This document shows positions 19,261 through 31,304 of a stretch of 64,000 nucleotides of DNA, piece after piece. The position numbers were made by a program, and so were the translations under genes. Below the pieces are notes generated by a model. That model did no database searches, was not told the origin of the DNA, and saw only the letters and a list, made by a program, of their open reading frames with translations. Origin of the DNA: Zea mays (taxonomy: Eukaryota; Streptophyta; Magnoliopsida; Poales; Poaceae); the NCBI RefSeq assembly GCF_902167145.1, contig NC_050097.1, forward strand, positions 231,217,034 to 231,281,033. The letters are read 5' to 3'. Numbering within the stretch: the first letter of the stretch is position 1; each line of letters starts with the position of its first letter.

Positions 19261-22200
19261 ATGGATCTCCGCCGCCTCGCGGTGTTTGCGGCCGCCCTCG
19301 CCGCCGGGTGGTGGTCCCGCGGCGCGGAGGCGTCGATCCACACCTACGACCGGGAGCCCTTCCGCGAGGTGGGCAACGCCTTCCTCCTCTCCGGCGGCAG
19401 CGAGGGCATCGTCGCCGACGGGGCAGACCCCGCCGCCCCCGCATCCTCCTTCATCAAGTGAGGAACTCTCTCGGCCCCACGCCCGCCTCCCTCCTTTCCT
19501 GGCTTACGTTGGCTGGAGCCTGGAGGACGCACAGTGTTTGGCCGTAGTTTCTAGAAGCTGGTGTCATGATAGACAGATAGAGCTAAGGAAACGGTGGAGT
19601 TGTAGCGCGCCACTGGGGTTGGGAACTGGTTGCTGGAGCTGCCGCTGCACTGCTCGCTTGGTGCCACATTTGGTGGAAAGGTTTTGCTCCTGGGTAATGA
19701 TCAGTGTGTTGTGATTCGTTGTCAAATGTGCAGAGGGGTTGCTCGTGATGCTTTGGATATTTGGACTCGGGCTGAGGAGCTGGATGCAGACGGGGATGTG
19801 CTTAGCCTATTTTAATTTGAGGTGCTGCTGCCCACATTCATCTTAGAGTGGGGCTCAGTTGTTTGGTTGTGTTAAACTAGCTGTTTCGGTTGTGTTTTAT
19901 GACTACCTTTTTACGTTATGTTTAACATGTACTTAGTAAAGGGTAGTGCCCACCACAAACAAGAGCAAGCTTTAATTTCATTGGTCTTATCCCTTTTTGT
20001 TACATTAGTCACCCATTCTGTGGAATTTCATCCCGTTTGTGTACAATTTTCTTTTCAACGAACACAAATAGGCTTAAATTTGTGCAATTGACTTTACTAA
20101 TTGTCTACTTCTGTTAGACTTAAACCATGTGGTGTGGTACTGAATTTGATATACTTCATGTCCTGGCTTACTCACAGGTTTGTGAATGTTACATTTTGGA
20201 GAACCCCAGAAGCTGCGGAATCACACGCAAAAATGGCACATAGTACAGGCTTGGTACAGGCTATCCTATTTGAAGTTGTGGACAGGGATAACATCGGGGG
20301 ATCTGCCTATGGCGGACAGAGGTCCATATGTTGTACCCCAGATCTTGCTAAACTAGAGGGCTGCAAGCAAGGGGAAGTAATCAGGAGGCCATCCTCTGAT
20401 GATCCAGATTGGCCCTTCGTGCTAGACACACACTTCAGTGCTAATCACCTTTCAGTGAAGTTAGAAGATGAGCCAGTGCGCATTACAAAGACAGGCATGT
20501 ACAACTTGTTCTTCATATCCTGTGATCCAAAACTGAGAGGCCTTACTATGAGTGGCAAGACTATCTGGAAGAATCCTGGTGGGTATCTACCGGGACGAAT
20601 GGCGCCTTTGATGAAATTTTATGTTCTCATGTCGCTGGCGTATCTGTTGGTAATGATTGTTTGGTTTAGCCAGTACGTAAGGTTCTGGAGGGATATATTG
20701 CCAATACAGAATTGGATCACTCTAATCATTGCACTTGGTCTGTTTGAGATGACACTATGGTACTTTGAGTACTTGAACTTCAACAGCAGTGGTGTGAGGC
20801 CAGTTGGAATCACAACTTGGGTGGTCACTGTTGGAGCTATCAGAAAAACAGTTTCACGTCTACTCATCCTTTCTATCTCAATGGGTTATGGTGTTGTTCG
20901 TCCAACTTTGGGAGGTCTCACTTCCAAGGTGTTGCTACTCGGACTTACATATTTCCTGGCGTCTGAGTTGCTGGACATTGCAGAAAATGTTGGAACAATT
21001 AATGATATATCAGGCAAAGCAAGGCTTTTCCTGGTCCTTCCTGATGCATTTTTGGATGCTTTTCTCATACTCTGGATTTTCACTTCTCTTTCCCGCACAC
21101 TAGAGAAGCTACAGGTAAGCTAATTTAGTGCAGTTTAACAAGTAGAAGCATTTCTAATTGTTCTCTCTTTATGTAAATTCATACAATCTAAACTTTGTAG
21201 ACTTCCACATGTAATGCAGTAGTTCTTTGTTACTTCAGGAAATATGGCTAATTTAGATCTGCCAAAGTGACTTAAAACTCTTAAGACTTCTATTAAGCAT
21301 GAAGTACATGGGTTCATGTGTTCAGGAAGTGTAGGGCAGGTTCTTGAACAGTTAGAAATTGTTAGGAAGCATGTTAAACCTGGATGAAGAGTTGTCTTTG
21401 TGTTGCTTCTTAAACTTGCTACTTTTCTCTTTCACCAGGCAAGGAGGAGTTCTGTGAAATTGGATATATACAGAAAGTTCACAAATGCATTGGCTGTTTC
21501 TGTGATAGCTTCAGTTGCCTGGATTGGTTATGAGGTATGCAAATTTCTGTAAATAAATCCATAGTGAACATTATGTCTATACCGCCATGTTCGAGAAAAA
21601 AATGTCTATACATGAACAGTTGGGGGCATTTCTTCTAACAACATGAGATTGTCTTTGTTAGAGGAGTCAAGGCCCTATTGGGCCTTAGCCCATTAGGGTT
21701 AATTAGTCGCTTAATTAGGGGTCAAGTAAGACCTCTCTATATAGTGAGAGGAGATGTATCAATCTATGGGCAAGCAAGAGACTAGAATGAAATCCCTTCT
21801 CTCTTGACGGTTGTGGGCTAAGCCCTGCGGCCGACCTCCCCAGCGCCCCTAACCCTAGCTGTCGCCCTCTAACCATCGTATCCCCATCTAGCGAACAATA
21901 CCCATGGCACTGCAGCACCGCGGGTACTGTAGCACCACATCCATCCGCTGCCCCCTCAACTCTTTCTGCCCTCAACACTAGCAACCACATACATCAGCCC
22001 CAAATGTTGTACATAACATCCGGTATTAGGAGTCAGGGATCCTTTCCCATGACTTTTCTTGCGGACGATCTCCGCAGCTTGCGTGAGGAGTTCACTCGTG
22101 TCAGGGCAGATCTAGAGCATGCCCAATTTGCTATCCTCTAGCTCCGTGATCTATTCGCGGCAAAGGTGGAGTCTAACCGCCGATCAGCGACGGCAACACG

Positions 22201-25200
22201 ACTGCAGGCGGCTGCACGTGGCTTCCTGGCGCGGCGTTCAGTGCGGCAAGTTGCGGCAGCGGCGCGGCTGTAGGCAGCGGCTTGCCGTCTTCAGGCTGTG
22301 GCACATGGCTTCTTGGCGCGGTGTCAAGCTCAGCAAGTGGCAGCAGTGGCGCGGCTGCAGGCTGCAGGCTGCAGTCCGCTGTTACCTGGCACAACGACTT
22401 GCATCGATATTGCGCATTGAACAACACACGACGCATGTGGCGGCAAGGCCTTCGGAAGGGTTGTCCGATCCTCCACTCCAGTTCACCGTCCTGATCCATA
22501 GCCATGTGGACAACAAGGACATGTCTGGTTGGGTGGCGCTGTCTCCACTGGAACTCGCGGTAGCTCAGGCCGTAGGACTGGTGAGTTACCACGTCTTGGC
22601 CTTTGCAGCCTGGACGAGGTTGTTCCCATGGGATCCAGGTAGCTGCACACGTGTAGGTCCAATGCGCAGAGGGTGTCCGCCTTATCTTAAGGGGTCAAAA
22701 ATAAAGAGCCGCAGGCTAATTCAGGTTCAGAATAATAAAATAAGCCGAGATGTAAAAGACTTATTTTTAGGTGTTAGGTTTGTGTATAGCGAAGTCATCG
22801 TTAGCGTCATCGTTAGGTTGCAGCTCGAGGACGAGTTGCATGTCCAGGTGGGGTGTAGTGTTAGAGGAGTCAAGGGCCTATTTGGCCTTAGCCCATTAAG
22901 CTTTAATTAGTCGCTTACTTAGAGGTCAAGTAAGACCTCTCTATATAATGAGAAGAGATGTATCGATCTATGGACAAGCAAGGGATTAGAAGGAAATCCC
23001 TTCTATCTCACCGGCCGTGGGCAAAGCTCTGCGGCCGACCTCCCCAGTGCCCCTAACCCTAGCCACGCAGCACTGTAGCACCGTGGGTACTGTAACACCA
23101 CATCATCCGCCGTCCCCTCAACCCTTTCTGCCCTCAACACTAGCAACCACATACATCAGCTCCAAACGCTATCCATAACAGTCTTGCTGCCTTTTGTTCC
23201 GTTAAATTGTTGTAAGGTAGTGTTTGGTTGGAGAGTATCATAGGATGGAGTCGTTCCGTTCCGGTATATAGGTCGTTTGGTTTGATTCTACGTAGAACTA
23301 GGGGCGGATTTGGGCCCCGGGCCACCTGGGCCGTGGCCCGGGGCGCAATCCAAAAATACTCTTGTACATAGGTTGTTTTTCATCTAAAAAATCTAGCCTA
23401 AAATACATTTCAGCCCAAAAATGTGGCTCAAAAGACCTTCTGCTTGCACCGATTGAGCCTGGCGCTGGTAGCCTACCTCAGTCACCTCTTCCAATTATTC
23501 CGTAAACCTGCGCGGTTGCATTTCCTATGTTGCCAGTGGCGCACCGCCTCCATTCAGTCCTCTATCGCTCTCCACGCCTTCAGGCTCTACGAATCCGGCA
23601 AGGGCACAAGGCAGCAACCTCTGAGTCGGCCGGGCGGGCTCTGACTCAGGCATCCGCCACCGCCAGTCCGAGCTCCACCTCCACCAGCCTGCCTCCAGCG
23701 TCCCTGCGACCCTGTAGCAATGACACGCGCGGCCTGCACTGGCGCCGCGCTACCGTCCAAATCCACCCCTGCCATTACATCTTCTCCCAAACTATACAAC
23801 TTCCTGAACCCGATTCCCTTTCTTTTCTTATTCATAGGCGAGGGCGGAGCGCCTTCCTGGCCAATGGGTAGCGACCACCTGAGCGACGAGCGCTGTGTGC
23901 TGAGTGTTGACTATCTGCTTCCATGCACCCGTGATTCTCCTATATTGTGAGTAATTGTTCCCGAATATCTGATCCCCTTTTCCTATCTGCCACAGTTTCA
24001 TTGAATTGTTCTAAATGTTTCTACCCCTAAAATGTGAAAAATTAAAAGACGACTAGTACATCGTTATATTTGCAGAGTGGCTCGGGGCGTTATTTTTATG
24101 GAGCTCTGCCACTGCGTAGAACCGAGCTACTCCAAAAGCAGAATATTCCTCCAAAACGATGTATCTCCAGGCTCTAAAAAAACACCCGAACCCGTATGCT
24201 CAGAAGCCCAGCGTGTCTGTTCCTCTCCCTCCGTTTCCTCCCCAACCTTCTCTGTCGTCACATCTCTTCCGCCCCCGTCGCATCTCTTCCGCCTCCGGCT
24301 TCGGCCACCATCTGCACACTGACCCGTCGTCGCGCCCATGTTTTTTCCCTCCCGCGTCGCGCCTCCTCCGTGGCTCCGTGTCCCTCCCGCGACAAATCTA
24401 CGCGCGGCCATATCTCTGCGGTTGGCAACGCCATGGCCGCCGAGCATACCATCACCAGCCGAGCAGACCACGACCCGGAGATCTGGCTGAGCAGACCCAT
24501 GCTGAGTCTTCTTTTCCTTACCGATCAGACCACCACGACATGTTGACGTCTTCTCATGATCATGAGACTATTGTCCTTTTGTGATTTGCTAACACCAGTA
24601 GAGCATACCTTCACCACCTCCCCACTGCTATTAGCTCATGTAGAATACAATTGTGTTGGCCAAGCAGACCAGCATTCTGCACAATTCTTGTATTAATTTT
24701 TTTATACTAGCTAATGATGTCTCTTTTTTACAGCTATATCCCATTGAAAGTATTCGGAAGACACGGAAAATACTACATCTCATGATCTATATTTATAATT
24801 GCCATTTAAGATACGATAAATGGTTGTATCAATGTGTCATACAAAATTATCTATTGCACTCATCAACCAAACACAGGATAGAGCCGCTCCATTCTGCCTT
24901 ACTCTGGAACCAAGCATATAATGGAACTGCTCTGTTCTACTTCAATCTAGAACCAAACAAAAAACAGAGTGACTCCATTCTGACTGCCAAACACAGAACG
25001 AAGCTGATCTATCCTCAGAATCTAGAACAGAGTCGCTCCGTCCAAATAGGCTCTGGAACCAAACACTACCTAAGATTAATGATGAAGATCCAAGTTTTAT
25101 AATGTCCTGAAGTTGTGCCATTCAAATACGAGAAAATGAGTTGACCAATGGACTTGGGATCTTTTCTTACTCATGTATAGGGATATATTTGGTTGTTACT

Positions 25201-27167
25201 TTTTCACTAAACTCCAAATATTTTCTCAAAGAAAGGCTTTTGGCATTTGAAGGAAAAATATCACCATCAGATGGTGTAGTGGTGCAAATGGTGCGGATAT
25301 TTTCCAACCGTATCCAAGTTCGAATCCATTTAGAGGAGTTTAGATCCATCAATATATGAGTACGGATATTCAACATCTGGTACCGTATCTGTCAGGGCCT
25401 AAGGAGGCCCACGGAGGGGCTGCGACAGCAACAATCATGGGCCCTCCAAGGGGATTTGATAAGGATAGTTAGAGATAAGATTAGAAGATTAGTTGAGATT
25501 ATTTAGGAGATTAGTTGAAATTATCTAGGAAGGTTATTAGTTAGTTTGTTGAGAGTTTTTAGGAGAGTTTTAAAGAGATAAGGATCTCTAGCTAAGACAG
25601 GGGCGGCCAGCCGGCCTATTTATGTAATCAATGGATGAGAAATAAAGTAGGCAAGAATTAGAAGAGAGAAACTCTCCTCTTGCTCGGCCGTGGGCAAAGA
25701 CCCCCGGCCGACGTTCCTGTCCATCGATACCCCTCTCTAATCCCTCACCGATCTAGCGACCATAACAGTATCCATATCTGAACACTCAGCGCATATTTAT
25801 GATGTCGATATCCATTTGTGTCCCATCCGACATAGCTGATACTATCTGTATTCAAATCAGAATCCGAACAGAAATATGAAAACAAATGTAATATCAGCGA
25901 TATTCGTCCATATCCGATCCATTTGCACCCCTTCCATCAACATATCAATGTTACACTTTTAGCAGATTTCCTTAGGTTGAAGTTCTTAATACTGACTTTC
26001 GTAAACTAATGATTATGGTTGAAACAAGTTTCTGCTGTCCACAATATTGCAAATTTGCAATGGCTGGTCTTGTGCCACACTGGATCAAACTATTTACGAG
26101 AAAGTATGATTTGGCTAATATTAGACATTGAATAAAATTGTGGTATATCAACATGTTTCTGTGATTAGAAATTTAGAATAGTCATTTTAGTCTCATCTTA
26201 TTTTCCTGAGCGTTCAAGAAAAATACTACTATCTTATTTGCTTCATTGGAATCTGCTTTAGCTGAGGATCCAATTCATAAGATCTAGTGATCTGCACTAA
26301 TAGCTAAGACCCTCTTTTTAGCGAGCTTTCTCTCAAAGTAATATGCTAATTGCTACCAAGACCAATGGCATCAAACTAGTCGATGAATGGTGTGCTGTGT
26401 GCAGCTTACCACCACCAAAGGCATGAAACCTATTGATGAGGGGCATACAGTTTTTATCCAATGCACGTGTGATGTACTGATGTGTCAGTATTATCGTAGG
26501 CTGTTGGATTTGGTTGAACTGTTGAAGTTATTCCGAACCATGAGCATCTATGATCAAACAATTTTTCTGCACATGCATAGATCTCTGCAGTTTCTGTACA
26601 AGGAGATAACATAGTTTCCTCATTGATCGATAATATTTAAACTGGCTTAATTTCTTTTTCCGAGAATCCTAAGTTTTGAACCTTGTAGATTTGAATCACC
26701 TAGTTGTTACTGATGTGTCATTTTGCAGGTCTATTTCAAAGCGACAGACCCCTTCAGTGAGAGGTGGCAGAGCGCATGGATCATAACTGCCTTCTGGGAT
26801 GTCCTTGCGTTTGTGTTGCTTCTTGTGATTTGTTATCTGTGGGCACCTTCCCAAAGCTCGCAAAGGTAGTTATATTCCATTTTAAATGCAATGCATAATC
26901 TAGTGGTTGATGGTTGCTTCTTGCCTTACCACCACCAAAGGCAGCTAGCTGTTCTATGTGTATGAGCAGCTCTGTAATCAATATGCCGTTTCTTTGTTCA
27001 GATATGCATATTCTGGTGAAGCTGCTGACGATGACGATGAGGAATCTCAATCTCTGACGAAAGGAGATGGTGAAGTAGGGATGGTAAAAATTGACAAGGA
27101 CAGAAATGCTGGTGTCAGCAGTGCTTTCGGCTTAGAAGATGAGGCTGAGGAGGACAAGCGGGAATAG
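19261..27167 (+). CDS. Lung seven-transmembrane receptor / GOST family protein (TMEM87/GPR107-like)
   Basis: Five exons join in frame with GT-AG borders: 19261-19457, 20178-21114, 21439-21534, 26729-26865 and 27002-27167, giving 510 residues. Residues 1-24 form a signal peptide (cleavage after RGAEA). About 25-205 is the extracytoplasmic domain with cysteines in SICCTPDL and FISCDP. Seven membrane segments follow at roughly 211-233, 245-265, 277-305, 318-340, 350-372, 394-411 and 427-448. The C-terminal tail is acidic (DDDDEESQSL) and ends in LEDEAEEDKRE. GOST proteins are Golgi/secretory-pathway seven-helix proteins; some plant members are candidate G-protein-coupled receptors. The start is the first ATG of the frame in the GC-rich exon. 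Intron 3 (21535-26728) holds at least three transposons, but the coding frame is intact. The exact subfamily and substrate cannot be told from sequence alone. Confidence 0.9.
21656..23180 (+). mobile_element. Short non-autonomous LTR retrotransposon in intron 3 of the GOST gene
   Basis: Direct LTRs at 21656-22018 and 22859-23180 begin TGTTAGAGGAGTC and end CATAACA. A 5-bp TSD GTCTT flanks the element (21651-21655 and 23181-23185). The site after the 5' LTR, GGTATTAGGAGTC, resembles a decayed initiator tRNA-Met primer site; a purine-rich tract (AGGTGGGGTGTAG) precedes the 3' LTR. The interior is only 840 bp with a broken gag-like frame, so the element depends on others. Its LTR resembles the solo LTR at 25390-25767 (shared GCCGTGGGCAAAG and CATAACA ends), which suggests a common family. 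Confidence 0.87.
22049..22700 (+). pseudogene. Gag-like remnant with IQ-type motifs
   Basis: From ATG 22049 the frame reads DDLRSLREEFTRVRADLEHA and, after a TAG, LQAAARGFLARR at about 22203-22238. This matches the calmodulin-binding IQ consensus [ILV]QxxxRGxxxR. Looser repeats (LQAVAHGFLARC) follow after another stop. A different frame contains WVALSPLELAVAQAVG and FAAWTRLFPWDP, which look like the C-terminal part of the same protein after a frameshift. The protein is broken by several stops. I believe this type of ORF occurs in other grass LTR elements, but its role is unknown to me. Confidence 0.55.
23216..25070. mobile_element. PIF/Harbinger-like (Tourist-type) element, 1.86 kb, in intron 3
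   Basis: The ends are perfect 14-bp inverted repeats GGTAGTGTTTGGTT (23216-23229) and AACCAAACACTACC (25057-25070), flanked by TAA (23213-23215 and 25071-25073). Subterminal regions repeat words around GGTTCTAGA and GAGTCGCTCC. The middle (about 23290-24560) is GC-rich in places, with C/T-rich stretches like a plant promoter or leader, but has no recognisable transposase. It is non-autonomous. Several open frames of 60-141 codons in it lack domains and are not annotated as genes. Confidence 0.75.
25285..25935. mobile_element. Small TIR element split by a solo LTR
   Basis: The left end GGTGCAAATGGTGCGGATAT (about 25285) and the reverse complement of the right end GGGTGCAAATGGATCGGATA (about 25935) form inverted termini, and the interior is full of GATATCC-type words. 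A solo LTR with its own TSD interrupts it at 25390-25767. The flanking target duplication is not clear. The superfamily is undecided (hAT-like is possible). A similar remnant lies near 17340-17545. Confidence 0.45.
25390..25767 (+). mobile_element. Solo LTR, 378 bp
   Basis: Begins TGTCAGGGCC, ends CATAACA, and is flanked by the 5-bp TSD GTATC (25385-25389 and 25768-25772). No internal region remains, so LTR-LTR recombination removed the element. A leader-like stretch with CTATTTATG occurs near 25615. The 3' half resembles the LTRs at 21656-22018. Confidence 0.85.
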
Positions 27168-28612
27168 CCATTTCTTGTTCCTGATGTCCCCTAGGTCCCA
27201 GAAACAATCGATATTTTGGAGCAGCAATATTGCAAGAATACTTCTTTTTCAAGTTACATGTGGTTGCTGTAGAAGTGCTTGGTATTGTAAACATGCGAAC
27301 TCTATTTAAAAGAAAAGGATTAGGAATTCTAATCCAAAGGCAAAAACTAACGTGCAATTAAGCTTTACATACAACCGTGCTGCAATTAAACTATCAAAAG
27401 TCATGTTTTTTTAAATATATAAATTCACTATTATTTACTCTACTAGATTTAGTTTTAGTTTATCTTATGTTGAGATATTAGAAAAAAAACTATTAATTTT
27501 TAATCATTTGTATTAGATAGATTTTTTTTCCTCCTTTTTTCTATTTTTAATATAGGATAAATTAGAACTTAAAATTTGTTATATATTTGGTAGAGTAAAT
27601 AATAAATTTTATTTATAATTTTTGAGACTTTTGGTAGCTCGATCATACAGTAATTCTACGAAAATCTTGTTTGTGCAACCATTTTTTATAACAGTTTATA
27701 TAAGAAAGAAGATGAATTCTAATCCTAGACTGTGACCTCAGCAGAATTATATGCACATCGTTTTATAATGTAATTATCAATATTCAGAGAATAAAGAATA
27801 ATTTACTTAGGTCTTTATGCTCTTTTTTTATCTAGTGTGTTAAGCTATCCGCACTCACGTTATTCTAAATTTCTACCCTAAAAGAAATATTTTGTCTCGG
27901 TCAACAAGATTCTCTATTTTATATCACAATCCTTTGTAGTCATATACTGTCTGATTGGTTACCCGCATCATATTATCTTAAATTATCGCATGTGTTGACT
28001 TTATTTGAGATTATGTTTGGTTAATTTTACGTGGGAATCACAACCTGTATAAATAGATGCAAAATAAATCATTTTGATGTTATTAACCTGCATCCATCCA
28101 TGCGCTCAAATTATCATATTTGGCTGGCTAGAGCGACCAATCTGCCCATGGACACGCAGCCATCCAATCATAATAATATTGACTCTATATCTCAACTCTA
28201 TATCAACTATCATATATTAATTATTTTTCCAACTCTATTCTATACCCAATCCGGTCCCCACCCAACAACTTCTGCAGCTCACGCACACGGAGCAAGCCTC
28301 GTCTCACGTGCCGCCGACGTTTAGAGTAGGAGTTACATCCACTATGTATACGGGGTTTCCGGTTCTCTCGCTATGCTTAGCGTAGCCATCCCAGTCTACT
28401 GCTGCACTATATTCTTTTACTCTATATATAACTCTATCTGCATAACGTATTCCTTAGAGTCTTTCACAGTAGTTTTAGATAATGGGAGATAAAGAGGAAA
28501 ATGTCATTAACCGCGCGACGACTACTGTGCAATTAGACTTTATATATAAGTAAGCATAGCATTTTGATCCATTATATTATAATCCACATGACGCAAAATT
28601 TTATGTCAACAT
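27168..28612. other. Intergenic AT-rich region after the GOST gene
   Basis: The first 150-200 bases are probably the 3' UTR. The rest is AT-rich without a recognisable gene. Positions 27945-28015 share a diverged repeat with 40240-40330 (GCATGTGTTGACTTT, ATGTTTGGTTA), probably an old MITE. Confidence 0.4.
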
Positions 28613-29189
28613 TGTTGGCGTAGATCTGGACACCAATCACTACGTTGAGAACCAGTGACAATGCTCTCTGCACAGGTGCGGATGGTCCGTGGCCAGCCGG
28701 ACAGTCCACGACCTGGCGCAGGATTCGGGTTCCCTACCTGACGGGCCGGACGGTCCGCGCATGCGCAGGGGCGGTGGAGTTCGCCGGCAACGCCTGGATC
28801 TCACTCCCGGGAGGGACTCCGTCGGGGAGGAGAGGTCTTAGGCTTTGTCTATGGTCGGCAGGTCGACCTAGACACCTCTAATCGACGTAGAGCCGAGGAG
28901 AAGCGGAGAATTTGGAGATTGAGAGGCTAAACTAGAACTACTCCTAATGACTAAGGTAAAACGAGAGATAAACTGAGTATTGATTCGATTGTTGATGATT
29001 AATCGGTCGTAGTCCTCTATCTATATATAGAGGGGAGATCTGGATCCGTTTCAATCCGTATCCCGAGCTAAATCCACGATTATAGCTAACAAATTCCGCA
29101 AGAAACTCGGAATCCTAATTGAACCTGCACGCGCGGACCGTCTGCACTACCAGTACGGACTGTTCGGTCGTTCATTTTGGTGCCCAACA
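28613..29189 (-). mobile_element. Solo LTR of the Tat-lineage Gypsy family
   Basis: TGTTGGCG...GCCCAACA, flanked by the 5-bp TSD AACAT (28608-28612 and 29190-29194). It is similar along most of its length to the LTRs at 42199-42891 and 45849-46573, read in the same direction, including the GGAC-N-GTCC modules, the GGATCTCACTCCCGGGAGGG block and TCTATATATAGAGG. No internal sequence remains. It is shorter than its relatives, with fewer modules. Confidence 0.85.
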
Positions 29190-29194
29190 AACAT

Positions 29195-30099
29195 CACCAT
29201 AAAAATCAGCACATTTGTATTGTGTCTCGCAATGATATCAACATCCTACGTTCTTAGCGAAACGAATTTACTATCCTCATCTGTAAGTAATTTACACTGC
29301 ATTGCCATGTATATAATCCTCTATAATAATATCTAGCGCCCTCCATAATACTTCCTCTGTTTTTTTATTTGTCGAGTTTTAGTTTAAAAATAAGCTAGCA
29401 GACGATAAATATTCAAAGACAGATGTAGTATATATCTACTGAAAACTATCCTATGAGACAAGTGGAGTAGATTAAATTAGCATCCTATAACCAGATTGCT
29501 TGTGCCTGCCATCAAGCATATATGTTCTATGCTCTATGCATGCTGAGGGGCGTTTGGCAGACGTCCCACCGTTCGCTTCCGCGAGAATCACTCACACGCA
29601 GCCAAACAGCAAAAAAACGGAATTGCTCTACTATGGAAGCGGAGTGAATCTACTTTTTGTTTTGTACTAAAAGGTGTGAGCAAAAAAAACCTGCTCCGTC
29701 GCTCTCAACCTGCTTCTCACTCTTCAACCCTTCAGAAATCATTTCACAGACTATTTATCAAACGATTTTCATCTAATAGATTCACTTTTGCTATACAATC
29801 ACTCAGAATCACTCTATTGGAGAATCAACTGTTTGAGTTAGAGAATCATGGAGCGAAGCTCTCCCAAACAAGCCTGGATTGTACAGGAAGCACATGTAAT
29901 CAAAGCATGTACATGCACTAGTACTAGTCCATGTGCTTCAAAGCACAAGATACCTGCCAGTTACGACATGAAGTTGATGGTGCCGTTACCGATCATACAT
30001 GTAAGACACAACTACCGTGAATGTTATATACATATATGAAGAAAAGAAACCCTAAATCTCATTAGGGTGGGCTGTTGTATACTTATATGAAGAAGAGTA
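29195..30099. other. Intergenic region with a possible MITE
   Basis: No gene is recognised. 29547-29874 has weak inverted ends (GGGGCGTTTGGCAGACG and, reverse complemented, GGCTTGTTTGGGAGAGC) and repeated AGAATCACTC words, which suggests an old MITE. No target duplication could be found, so this is only tentative. Confidence 0.35.
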
Positions 30100-30341
30100 C
30101 GTAGATATTGAGACTATATCTAAATTTAACACCTTCGCAGCCGCAACTCTAGCCATTACAAATATTGAGACTGTACTAAAATTCTGAGAACACCATAGAC
30201 AGAAGACCCTTAGTGAAGATATCGACGAACTAGAGGGTGGTCGGTATGCAGAGGATACGAACATCTCCGACCCGACACGCTCGCAAACGAAGTGAAAGTC
30301 GATCTCCACATGCTTCCTGTGCTGATGATGCACGAGATTGG
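30100..30341 (-). pseudogene. Copia polyprotein remnant, end of RNase H (part 2)
   Basis: On the minus strand, HRKHVEIDFHFVCERV at about 30325-30275 matches the end of Copia RNase H; a frameshifted IFTKG follows. It continues the remnant at 39457-39800, from which it is separated by a family A solo LTR with a SIRE Copia inside it. The reading frame is broken and about 15 codons between the two parts appear to be missing. Confidence 0.65.
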
Positions 30342-31304
30342 TGTAAGGAAAATGGACCCTGACCCATTTGTCAAAATGATTTTGGTGTTTGATGGTCAAC
30401 ATAACCTATGGACTTATGTATTTTCTAGTATTTGTGTTTGTAGTTTACAGGATGCTAAAGTAACTTGGACTAAGGCATTGAGGAAGCAACACCTCAAAAG
30501 AAGACATTATGAAGACCAAAAGTGAAGATTAACAAGTATCAAGCAAAGTCCAAGACATGAAGAAAAGTATCACCACTGGCGGACCGTCCGGCTGAGAGCA
30601 CTGGACTGCCCGGTGCCACACCGTCGGCCTGTCCGGTGCATCGGGGAATAGTAGCCCAATGGCTAGTTTTTGGTGGCACTGTGGAGGAGAGCCACCAGAC
30701 TGTTCGGTATGACACCGGACTGTCCGGTGCAAGGCTGCACGCGCCAACGGTCACCTGCCAGAGTAAGATCCAACAGCTAGTGGCGCACCAGACAGAGCAC
30801 CGGACTGTCCGGTGCTTACCATCGGACTATCCGGTGTGCCGCAGAAAGCAATAACTTTTCTCCAATGGCTATATTTGAGGTGGGGCATATATATATATAC
30901 TTCACCCAACCGGGCATTTGAAGGTGTGGGAGCCAAAGCAACATATCAATACATGTTGTATATATTTCCAAGTGCTCAAACACCCAAGTACTTAATAGAA
31001 TCACTCGATGAATAGCGTAAGTGCTTTGCGAAGTGCTTAGGTTAGTTAGACCGCTTATGCGCTTACTCTAGGTGAATCCTAGTTAGTTGAGTGATGAGTT
31101 TTAAAAACCCATGAAACCCCTCGGCTCTTGGGCGAGCCGTTGTAATTGTATCGAGTGTGGCGAGAGTCATGCGAGACCGTGACAAACGAGTTTGTGTCAC
31201 GACCGCCATCGTGTACCGGAGGGAACGAGGCCCGTGGCGTTTCGGCCGGAAGCTCGATAGTGGAGACGGCAGGGAGCGTCCGAGAGGAGCAGGAAGCGGA
31301 GCAC

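Noticed and set aside
19089..19547. Several GC-rich frames on both strands around the GOST first exon
   Set aside because: Arg/Pro-rich readings of a GC-rich exon. Only the frame from ATG 19261, with a signal peptide and in-frame splicing, continues into the membrane domain.
24077..24584. Open frames of 81-141 codons in the PIF/Harbinger-like element
   Set aside because: No recognisable domain, low-complexity Pro/Ser/His composition, and overlapping frames on both strands.
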